Assembly: GCA_963818685.1 (NCBI GenBank)
Contig: CAWFTJ010000008.1
Span: 1-64,000, forward strand
DNA: 64,000 nt
Reading direction: 5' to 3'
From: CAJCJE01 sp963818685
GTDB taxonomy: Bacteria; Actinomycetota; Actinomycetes; Mycobacteriales; Pseudonocardiaceae
Shown here: positions 27,252 through 34,575 of the stretch, in pieces
How the letters are laid out: each line of letters begins with the position of its first letter
Numbering within the stretch: the first letter of the stretch is position 1
The notes under the pieces: model-generated
Databases searched by the model: none
Told to the model about the DNA's origin: nothing
The model's input: the letters and a program-made list of their open reading frames with translations, nothing else
Program-made: the position numbers and the translations under genes

Positions 27252-27641
27252 TCAGCCCCGGATCGGGCTGCTCCGGTGCGACAGCAGCGACCACTCGCCG
27301 TCGCGCTCCACCACGATCCAGGTCGCGCGGATCTGGCGCTCCGGCGCGGTTTCGGTCTCGCCGTCGAGGATGATGCCACCCTGGGCGATCACCATGGCAG
27401 TGTCCTCGGCGTCCTCGGCCAGGAACGTCACCTGCAACGGCCAGCCCTTGACGGGCGCGCCGGCGAGCGGGCCGTCGAAGCCCGCCCGCATGTAGGCGCG
27501 GATCTGCTCTCGGTTGGTCAACTGCTCGTCCTGCATGAGCAGGCTGCCGTTGTCGGTGAAGACCCCGGCGAACTCGTCCGCGTCGTTGGTCTTGCACGCG
27601 TGCGTGATGCTCGGCCCTGGACTGGTGCCGGTGCTGGCCAC
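27252..27641 (-). CDS. SgcJ/EcaC-like NTF2-fold protein
   Basis: 129 residues resembling SgcJ/EcaC proteins of enediyne and other clusters, an NTF2-like fold with unknown chemistry. The core reads CKTNDADEFAGVFTDNGSLLM, EQIRAYMRAGFDGPLAG and TWIVVERDGEWSLLSHRSS. The GTG start at 27641 has only a GGG nearby, and the usual first helix (LLAAWVEAxxxND) is replaced by TGTSPGPSITHA, so the N-terminus may be truncated at the cluster edge. It is the first gene of the operon running through the flavoprotein, aminotransferase and GMC genes. Confidence 0.7.
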   Translation of the reverse strand: MASTGTSPGPSITHACKTNDADEFAGVFTDNGSLLMQDEQLTNREQIRAYMRAGFDGPLAGAPVKGWPLQVTFLAEDAEDTAMVIAQGGIILDGETETAPERQIRATWIVVERDGEWSLLSHRSSPIRG

Positions 27642-28134
27642 CCAAGATCAGGGCTACCCGGCAGCGCTCAGCAGTGATCACATCGACACGTGTCCATGGC
27701 GGTCCGCCGAGACCGATCGGGACCGTGCGTTGCGGCAGATCTGGATACGCGGCTACGCGGCCAGTCGGACCGACCTCCGCTGCGCCCGCGACCTACCAAC
27801 TCGGCCTGTAGACCACACCAGTCCCTGCCCAGCTACCGGGACGGACCGGTCACGCAAGGTCTCGCGCGGACGGTCGATCTGATCCGGCCAGCCCGCCCCT
27901 GCCAACCCACCTGGGGCGTGACGTCGTGCGGCGAAAGGGGCCGTTCGCTCTGCCCTTTTGTTCTCCGCCGAACAGGGGAGCCGTACGCCAGTTCACTCGT
28001 TCGGCGGTAACCGTAGAGAAACGCCAAACCTAGCGTCTTAACAATATGGTGGATGATGACCCGATAGGGACGATGTTTCCACGACGGGCGGTCACCACAT
28101 TCGTCTGATTTTTCCCGTCACGAAAGTCGAGAAA
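27642..28134. other. cluster right border, no gene
   Basis: This stretch of 493 bases should hold the promoter of the leftward operon. An inverted repeat CCGCCGAAC (27965-27973) with GTTCGGCGG (27999-28007) lies in its right half. Base composition drops toward AT compared with the cluster. I see no coding frame with family motifs. Confidence 0.4.
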
Positions 28135-28655
28135 ATGAGAAGACACCCTCGAAGACTCGCGGCCGCGATGGTCGCGATCGCGATCGTCGTCACGGCTCTA
28201 TCGTCTGTCAGCCTGCTGGCACCTGCTGCCAGCGCAGCCATCGCACACCCTTCTGCTTCCGTCGTATCGGCGCCCGAGACCACCACACGGCGTCTCCCCC
28301 GCCGCCGTCCACGTCTCCGGTTGTCATGCCGAGTTGGAACCCAGAGACGCCAAAGCCATACGACTGCATGACCAGCCACCTCTGTGCGTACGTTTACAAC
28401 GACGGATGGTACGAATTCAACTTCTACTACTGCAAACGGTACTCGTTACGCGACTTCATCGATCTCAGTTCGAACACGAACGCCAGCCTGGTCATGGACG
28501 ACCAGACGCCCGGCGCCAAGACAACATTCTATGGGAAGACCGGAAACGTCCTGGAGACCGTGGTGGCTCCCAATGAGTTCTTCGCCGTACTGCCGGGCAA
28601 GGGCGGGTGGAATCCAGTTTACTCGATCGTAACTGGTCACGTCGTTGTGGCGTGA
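28135..28655 (+). pseudogene. small secreted protein, single frameshift
   Basis: The N-terminus has a textbook signal peptide (RRHPRRLAAAMVAIAIVV..., cleavage near PAASAA). The frame from 28135 turns into Arg-rich nonsense after about residue 50. In the +2 frame the sequence continues as a Pro/Ser linker, then MPSWNPETPKPYDC, SHLCAYVYNDGWYEFNFYYC and FAVLPGKGGWNPVYS to a stop at 28655. One indel near 28290 would restore a protein of about 170 residues. The cysteine-rich, aromatic mature part looks like small secreted inhibitor-type proteins (family I36 is a guess). I do not assign a function. Confidence 0.55.
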
Positions 28656-30089
28656 TTACTGGTGTACGGGCAGCCAGGGACGGCCCTCGGCAAGCATGAC
28701 GAGGACGTCGAACAGTTGGCGGCCGTGTTTGGCAGCGGTGGACAGGTAGCTGCGGATCGCGCAGAACTGCCTGGCCCCGGCCAGAGTGCGCAGACAGCCG
28801 GAGACCTTCTGCCGCAGCTTGATCATGCGGATATCCCGTTCCGAACCGTTGTTGTCCGGTGGTATTCGCCAGTCCCGGATAAACCGGAGGTAGTCGCTCT
28901 GCCGGTCCCGCAGCCTGCGGGCCAGCGCGTTGTGCCTGCGCATCGTCTCGCTGCTGCGGGCGGTGGTCTGGGTGATCCCGATCTGCACGGCCGAGCGGTA
29001 GAGCCCGACCTGCTCAGCCAGCGTGTCAGCCGCGAGACCATCAACGCCGGACGCGACGGCCTGCGTGACCAGCCGCTGCATCGCCACGAGCGCGTCGGCG
29101 GCCTGCCTCGCCCAGCACCAGTCAGCATCACCGGGCGCGACGTCGGCCACACCGGCCAACTCTCGCAGCGCGTGCGCGCAACACAACTGGTGCTCGACAT
29201 CGGTGTAGGTGTCGTAGGGCGCCCAGGCATCATGCACCGCGACACCCCGGAAACGGCTCAGCACGCCAGCATCGTTGATGCCCTCCGTGCCGCGCTTGGG
29301 GTGGCAGGTGATCAGGGTGTACTTGTCGGTGCGGGCGCAGTGCACCCAGTGCAGCGCGCCGGCCACCCGCAGACCGGTCTCATCGAACCCGGCCACCCCG
29401 GCCGCGGCGATTCGGTCACCGACCTGGGCGCGGAACTCGTCCAGTCCGTGCGCCGCCCGCCGAGTCATCGCCGCGATGGCGCCCTCGGACACCGGTGTGC
29501 CGAACAGTTCGGCAAGTGCCTGAGCAGTGCGTTTCTTGGACAGGAACTGCGCCACATACAGGTAGAGGATGATCGCGGTGATCCGTGGCCCGTACTGCAC
29601 CGGAGCCATCACGCCCTCGGGCGCCGTGCCGCGGGTGGTGGTCCCACACCCGCAGCGGCGCGTGATGAGTTGGTGCTCGGTGACTCGCACTGTGATCGGT
29701 GGCAGGTCGAATACCTGGCGGCGTTCTATCCCGACCTCGGTTGCCTCGGTGAGGCTCGCGCCGCAGTTCCCGCACGGGCCGGGCTCGTGCCGCTTGCGTT
29801 CGGTCGGGTTGTCGACCAGCGCCAGCGTCGCGCCTGAATGGCCTGGCTGCCCACCCGGCTTGCGTCCACTCTTACGCCGCAACGATTTTGGCGCCGGTTT
29901 GGTGAACGGCGAGTCCGACGAGGGCGGCTTGGAAGAGTTGGTCGAATCCGTCCCCAACCGGCGCTTCAGATCGGCGTTCTCGGCTTCCAGCACCGAAACC
30001 CGTTCCCGGAGTTCCGCGATCACCTGCGCCTGCTGCACGACCAGGGCGGCTAGCTCGTCATACGACGGAGGCTCATTCCCGGTCTGCAC
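28656..30089 (-). CDS. IS66-family transposase (TnpC)
   Basis: A 477-residue DDE transposase. It has an N-terminal coiled coil (VIAELRERVSVLEAENADLKRRLG), then NSSKPPSSDSP and KSGRKPGGQPGH, a zinc finger (CGNCGASL), and the catalytic blocks AGFDETGLR, VAVHDAWAPY and NNGSERDIRMIK. All three acidic residues are present. The accessory IS66 genes tnpA and tnpB are not seen, so this is a TnpC-only element or a remnant. It lies head-on against the 3' end of the broken secreted protein gene (28655/28656). Confidence 0.92.
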   Translation of the reverse strand: MQTGNEPPSYDELAALVVQQAQVIAELRERVSVLEAENADLKRRLGTDSTNSSKPPSSDSPFTKPAPKSLRRKSGRKPGGQPGHSGATLALVDNPTERKRHEPGPCGNCGASLTEATEVGIERRQVFDLPPITVRVTEHQLITRRCGCGTTTRGTAPEGVMAPVQYGPRITAIILYLYVAQFLSKKRTAQALAELFGTPVSEGAIAAMTRRAAHGLDEFRAQVGDRIAAAGVAGFDETGLRVAGALHWVHCARTDKYTLITCHPKRGTEGINDAGVLSRFRGVAVHDAWAPYDTYTDVEHQLCCAHALRELAGVADVAPGDADWCWARQAADALVAMQRLVTQAVASGVDGLAADTLAEQVGLYRSAVQIGITQTTARSSETMRRHNALARRLRDRQSDYLRFIRDWRIPPDNNGSERDIRMIKLRQKVSGCLRTLAGARQFCAIRSYLSTAAKHGRQLFDVLVMLAEGRPWLPVHQ

Positions 30090-30134
30090 AGGATGATCAT
30101 CTCATGTCGACGATCAAGCTCCGCACCGACCTGA

Positions 30135-30736
30135 TCAGTTACACTCGATCAAGATCTGCTGACCATTGCGCGCCACGGTGGCGAGGCGCTGGTACGCCTC
30201 GCCGGTACAGAGGTTGAACGGCTGGCAATACGGCGGTACCGGATCGAGTTCCAGTCCGGTGTGAGCGAGGCAAGCATCAATCAACTCGGGCTGGTACTGG
30301 ACCCGCTTGAGCCGGTTCTTCACCACCGCGACCAACTCGTCGATCCCGTACACGAGGAGATTCCCCAAGCCACGCTTGACATGTGACCACACGTGCTCAA
30401 CCGGATTGAGATCCGGCGCGTAAGCCGGCAACCGGACCACACACAGCCAGTCCCGCGCCGCGATCAACTCCCGCATCGCCGCGCTGACGTGCGTGTTGAG
30501 GTTGTCCCAGATCACCACGATCGGAGCACCCAACTGCCGATGCGCAGCGTCCAACAGGGCGGCGTAGTCGGTCTCGGCGACGCTGCGTCGTTCGCCCTTG
30601 CGACCGCGGCGGGTCAACGTGCGGTAGATCAACCGGGACCGCTGACCAGGCCGCACGCACCCCAGTCCGGCGATCGAGACCCGCCCCGAGCCCTTACCCG
30701 ACACCGCCCCTGTCGGGGTGCGGGGTTCGGCCGGGT
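30135..30736 (-). pseudogene. IS630-family transposase, 5' truncated
   Basis: The C-terminal half of an IS630 DDE transposase. It reads SGRVSIAGLGCVRPGQRSRL, AAHRQLGAPIVVIWDNLNTH (second catalytic Asp), RLPAYAPDLNPVEHVWSHVK (catalytic Glu) and NRLKRVQYQPELIDACLAHTG. The N-terminal helix-turn-helix and first catalytic Asp are missing. The reading frame instead runs straight into the start of an arabinofuranosidase gene, so the joint near 30737 is a recombination or deletion scar. It cannot transpose by itself. Confidence 0.8.
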
Positions 30737-30955
30737 GTAGGCCGCGTGCAGGGCACGCACCGTGCTGTGCGCCGCGACGCAGGGCGTGCCGCCCGCCGCG
30801 TAGAGGTCGCAGGGCTCGGGCGTGGCGGCCTGCGCCGTTCCCGTCGTCACCAGCGCACCGGCACCGCACCGACCAACGCGACGACCCGCGCGAACATCGC
30901 GCCACGGCGCGTCCGCCCCGGGGCCGGCGGCAGCGGTCTGCTGTTGTCCCCTCAT
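30737..30955 (-). pseudogene. secreted arabinofuranosidase, N-terminal stub
   Basis: Reads ...GTAQAATPEPCDLYAAGGTPCVAAHSTVRALHAAY in pieces, the signal-peptide end and first about 30 residues of a GH54-type alpha-L-arabinofuranosidase, matching the mature starts of the intact copies at 31865 and 53919 (PCDIYAAGGTPCVAA). The signal-peptide part needs one frameshift. After HAAY the sequence switches to IS630. The rest of this gene is not in the window. Confidence 0.7.
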
Positions 30956-31048
30956 CCCAGTGTCCTCACAGCTCTTGTTCGCTGTTCGTTTCCAGCCGTG
31001 AGGCGGATCAGACTGCGGTGTATTCGTCGGTGAGGCTGCTGTTCTCGC

Positions 31049-31258
31049 CTACAGGATGGTGGGAGAGCCGATGGTGGTGGTGCCGCCACGGTTGAGGATG
31101 TGGTGGTTGCCCCTGCCACCGCAGTTGATCTCGATCGCCGCGCACTGCGCCAGCGCCCCGTCCCCGACCGGCACGGCGGCAACACCGGCCCTCGCCAACG
31201 CCGCCGCTGGCGCCGATCTCGCCGGTAGGTCGGGGCCGACCCGTGCTGGTGACGTCAT
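31049..31258 (-). CDS. small peptide of unknown function, two cysteines
   Basis: 69 residues starting MTSPARVGPDLPARSAPAAA. An Ala/Val-rich weakly hydrophobic segment ends in DGALAQC, followed by AAIEINCGGRGNHHILNRGG and TTTIGSPTIL. A good AGGAGAGGGG box lies about 6 bases before ATG 31258, which is why I report it although it is short. The layout (poor leader, then a Gly/Asn/Thr-rich tail with two Cys) could be a secreted peptide with a damaged signal sequence. No processing or immunity genes adjoin it, so a bacteriocin role is not supported. Confidence 0.4.
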   Translation of the reverse strand: MTSPARVGPDLPARSAPAAALARAGVAAVPVGDGALAQCAAIEINCGGRGNHHILNRGGTTTIGSPTIL

Positions 31259-31864
31259 CGCCACCCCTCTCCTGGACGGTCCTCGCCCGTCGCAGCGGGG
31301 GCACCCGCACGGACGTGCCGAATGTGTACGACTTCGCCAGCGCAAGAGTGACCGGTCCGGCACCCGGTCACGGTGAAGCCGCGTGAGTAGGAAATCCCCG
31401 GAACCCGAGAGGCGTCAAGGTGGCTCGGAGCGGGGTGCCCCGTGCCGGGCGGTCGAAATCGTCGAACGCCCAGTAAACGGGCCACCGCAATGAGTCGTAC
31501 CAATTTTGCCGATCTCTCGGACAAAGTATGTAGATTTCACGGCGGCTCCGGTGGCCGAGCCGGAACTGATCCAGCACCTGACCACTCAGGACACGGGCAT
31601 CATCTCAGCTGGTTGACCACTCGTACCGGTGGCCGTAACATCCGCGCAGACTTCGCCGCAGGCCCGGCAGCCCCACGGCGACGTCAGCCGATTCAATGGT
31701 GCACAAGTGAGACTGAGTTAAAGCCACCCGCACACAATGAGTCTGAAACTTCCGGTCGAGGACCAGTGCGCCGCCGAAGGTTGTGCGGTCGCGCACCTCA
31801 ACGGGGGGTACACCCGCGTTCTCTCTGCTCGACCGCATCCGCGACGCCTGACGACGGAGGCCCC
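31259..31864. other. upstream region of the arabinofuranosidase gene
   Basis: About 600 bases with no convincing gene. Overlapping frames on both strands lack motifs. The GGAGG ribosome site for the arabinofuranosidase lies at about 31855-31860. Confidence 0.4.
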
Positions 31865-33598
31865 ATGTTCCCCACATTCACGATCCGGCGCAGAGCCCGG
31901 ACGCTTGTCATGTTTCTGCTGGCGGCGGCGATCGCCGTACCGGTCTCCGCCGTGAGCACGGACGCCAGCGCGGCGTCGTCGCTGCCGTGCGATATCTACG
32001 CCGCCGGCGGCACGCCGTGCGTCGCCGCGTACAGCACGACCCGCGCCCTGTTCGCCGCGTATGGCGGCCCGCTCTACCAGATCCAGCGCTCATCGGACAA
32101 GAGTTATCTCGACGTGGGCGTCTTGGCGGCCGGTGGCTACGCCAACGCTGCCGCACAGGTCTCGTTCTGTTCCGGGACAACGTGCACGATAACCAAGCTC
32201 TACGACCAGAGCTCGAAGCACAACGACCTGCCAATCTCATGGATACAGTCCGACGTCGGGGCCGACGCCATGGCCCTGCCGGTGACCGTGAACGGCAACG
32301 CTGCCTACGGGGTGAAGGTTCTCAACACCTCCGCGGGTGCTGTCGGCTACCGCAACTTCAACACCCAGGGCGTGCCGACCGGTGCCCAACCGGAGGGGAT
32401 CTATGAGGTCACGTCGACCGCGCTCTTCAACAGCCACTGCTGCTTCGACTTCGGCAGCGCCGAAAACGGCTGGCGGGACGACGGCGATGGCACCATGAAC
32501 GCGATCGAGTTCGGCAGCGCGTGCTGGTTCGGCGGGTGCACCGGACCTGGGCCGTGGGTCGAAGCCGACCTCGAGCAGGGCATGTACAGCTCCATCACTG
32601 GGCCGAACAACCCCAACAACCCGGGCATCACGTATCCGTTCGTCTCGGCGTGGGAGAAGAACAACGGCACGAGCAACTTCACCCTGAAGTACGGCAATGC
32701 CGACAGTGGCAGCCTCACCACCACGTACTCAGGGGCGCTGCCCGCCGGTGGCTACTCACCGATGCGCCTGGAGAACTCGGTGCTGCTGGGCACCGGTGGT
32801 GGCAACGACCACGGTGACACGGGAGAGTTCTTCGAGGGCGCCGTCACCGCCGGCTATCCCACCGACGCCACCGAGAACGCGGTGCAGGCCAGCCTGACCG
32901 CAGCCGGATACGGCAGAAGCAGCAGCAGCAACAACATCGTCACCGTTACCAACCCGGGCAACCAGAGCGCCGCGTCCGGCACTCCGATCACCGCGGTGCA
33001 GATCCACGCGACCGACTCGGCCAGCGGGCAGACCCTGACCTACAGCGCCACCGGCCTGCCGCCCGGTCTGTCGATCTCCTCCAGTGGCCTGATCACCGGC
33101 ACTCCGAGCGGCGGCGGCACCTTCACTCCCGTCGTGACGGCCACCGACACCACCGGCGCTGTCGGCTCCATCGGTTTCACCTGGACCGTCAGCGGCAACC
33201 CGGCCAGCAGTCCGTTGCATGCGGTGGGGGCGGGCAAGTGCCTTGACGACCCGAATTCCAGCACCTCCGGCGGTACCCAGCAGCAGATCTTGGACTGCAA
33301 CGGCAGCGCCGGCCAGAACTGGACGCATACCTCCTCCGGACAGTTGACGGTGTCGGTGGGGGGCAGCACGTTCTGTCTGGACGCCAACGGGCAGGGCACC
33401 AGCAACGGCACCAAGGCGATCATCTGGTCCTGCAACGGCCAGGCCAACCAGCAGTGGAACGTCAACTCCAACGGCACCATCACCGGCGCGGCATCAGGCC
33501 TGTGCCTGGACGTCACCGGGGCGTCCACCGCCAACGGAGCGCTGGTCGAGTTGTGGTCCTGCAACGGTGGCAGCAACCAACAATGGAAACTCGGCTAG
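31865..33598 (+). CDS. secreted arabinofuranosidase homologue with Ig-like and CBM13 modules
   Basis: 577 residues. Residues 1-37 form a signal peptide, 40-350 a GH54-type alpha-L-arabinofuranosidase catalytic domain (SLPCDIYAAGGTPCVAA, vicinal Cys192-Cys193 in HCCFDFG), 358-445 an Ig-like putative domain (VTVTNPGNQSA... LSISSSGLITGTPSG), and 452-577 a ricin-type CBM13 with three QxW motifs (QNW, QQW, QQW). It would act outside the cell on arabinose side chains. Aligning by eye with A. kawachii AbfB, the nucleophile Glu221 corresponds to Glu237 (ADLEQG), but the acid/base Asp297 (in GGDN) is Gly313 (GGGN), with an Asp two residues later. The enzyme may therefore be impaired. ATG 31865 has a GGAGG box. 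Confidence 0.88.
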   Translation: MFPTFTIRRRARTLVMFLLAAAIAVPVSAVSTDASAASSLPCDIYAAGGTPCVAAYSTTRALFAAYGGPLYQIQRSSDKSYLDVGVLAAGGYANAAAQVSFCSGTTCTITKLYDQSSKHNDLPISWIQSDVGADAMALPVTVNGNAAYGVKVLNTSAGAVGYRNFNTQGVPTGAQPEGIYEVTSTALFNSHCCFDFGSAENGWRDDGDGTMNAIEFGSACWFGGCTGPGPWVEADLEQGMYSSITGPNNPNNPGITYPFVSAWEKNNGTSNFTLKYGNADSGSLTTTYSGALPAGGYSPMRLENSVLLGTGGGNDHGDTGEFFEGAVTAGYPTDATENAVQASLTAAGYGRSSSSNNIVTVTNPGNQSAASGTPITAVQIHATDSASGQTLTYSATGLPPGLSISSSGLITGTPSGGGTFTPVVTATDTTGAVGSIGFTWTVSGNPASSPLHAVGAGKCLDDPNSSTSGGTQQQILDCNGSAGQNWTHTSSGQLTVSVGGSTFCLDANGQGTSNGTKAIIWSCNGQANQQWNVNSNGTITGAASGLCLDVTGASTANGALVELWSCNGGSNQQWKLG

Positions 33599-34038
33599 TC
33601 GCAAGGCCGTGACGTCAGGTGGTGGGCAGCGGTGTCAAGCCCGATGAAATAGGCGATGGAGTTCCTGCTCGAACTGGTGTCGACCAAGATCACCAGAGAC
33701 AGAAACTCCGTTGGACACCCAGTCCGCCACTGCCACACCGCACCGTGGCCGGGGGCCGATACGCCCCCGGCGCCTCGGCGAACTCACCCAACATTTGCCC
33801 TTCGAGATGGTCTTGGTCGCGGCTCTGACCGCGACCAAGACCACCGGCATCTCTGCATGGGACGGCCGTAAGTCGAAATGTTCTCTGGAATGCCTTGGCA
33901 ATGGGTTCGGACTCTGGATGGCGAAGCTGTTGCCCCGGCGGCGTGATCGATGGCATAGGTGACGCACGAAGTAGCGGTGGTGATTCGATTCACACTTGTC
34001 GTCCCAGCCGGTGCGTGGCACCGTCACGCTGTCGTCAA
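33599..34038. other. possible IS4-type transposase relic, otherwise no gene
   Basis: A short stretch on the + strand near 33770-33870 reads RLGELTQHLPFEMV followed by ALTATKTT, which resembles the N-terminal domain of IS4-family transposases. Nothing else of the element is recognisable, and the call is weak. The rest holds no supported gene. Confidence 0.3.
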
Positions 34039-34575
34039 TCAAGATGTGGAATCAGGCTTTCCAGTCGGCCAGACGCACGGTGAGCTTCCCATCAAGAACA
34101 GGCCGCCGTTGTCGTTGGACTGTATCGCCATCTGAAAGCCGTCTCTGTTGTTCTCCACCGAGAGGAACAGAGAGGTCGTGCTGAGGTGTTTGTCGTCCAG
34201 GATTCGGAAATCGTGTGCGGTCCACCAGGTGCGCAACTGGTCAAACAGGTGGGGGTACTGTGCTGGATCGAGGTTGTGGACCTGGTAGGTGGAGCCCGCC
34301 GTCACCAGCCCGTTCCGGACCGGGTCCGTGGGGTCCCCGCACGCGACGGAATTCGTCAGTTGCTGTTCCAGACGCGCGATCGCGGGTAGTTGCGCGGCGG
34401 CGGCGCGGATGTTGGTCTGCACCTGTTGTGCGGCTTGTTGTTCAGTCATGGTGTTGCCAGTCATCGTGTCCTCTCCTGATCGTGCGCACGCCGTACTGAC
34501 CAGGCCGATGGTCAGCAGCAGCGCGAACGCCAAGCTCCTCCTGCGGGATGTTTTGCCGAAAGTCTCGTTGTTCAT
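34039..34575 (-). CDS. lipoprotein of a type VII secretion-associated operon
   Basis: 178 residues with an N-terminal Arg stretch, a hydrophobic signal and lipobox LVSTAC, so it is probably anchored outside the membrane. The mature part (QAAQQVQTNIRAAAAQLPAIARLEQQL, then LFDQLRTWWTAHDFRILDD) is helical then mixed; no named family. Its ATG overlaps the stop of the upstream hydrolase gene (ATGA), so the two are coupled. Likely a partner of the EspC-like and DUF1023 proteins, from context only. Confidence 0.7.
   Translation of the reverse strand: MNNETFGKTSRRRSLAFALLLTIGLVSTACARSGEDTMTGNTMTEQQAAQQVQTNIRAAAAQLPAIARLEQQLTNSVACGDPTDPVRNGLVTAGSTYQVHNLDPAQYPHLFDQLRTWWTAHDFRILDDKHLSTTSLFLSVENNRDGFQMAIQSNDNGGLFLMGSSPCVWPTGKPDSTS

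Noticed and set aside
27252..27641. SgcJ-like NTF2-fold gene as the missing C-terminal domain of the truncated sigma factor
   Set aside because: It is on the other strand, its core matches SgcJ/EcaC proteins and not the sigma-linked SnoaL type, and it heads its own operon.
8335..27641. Complete deoxy-aminosugar pathway in the cluster
   Set aside because: Thymidylyltransferase, 2,3-dehydratase, 3-ketoreductase, epimerase and DegT aminotransferase are absent; only the 4,6-dehydratase and C-methyltransferases are present.
31049..31258. Lantibiotic or other modified-peptide precursor
   Set aside because: No modification, protease or transporter gene of such systems adjoins it; kept only as an unknown small peptide.
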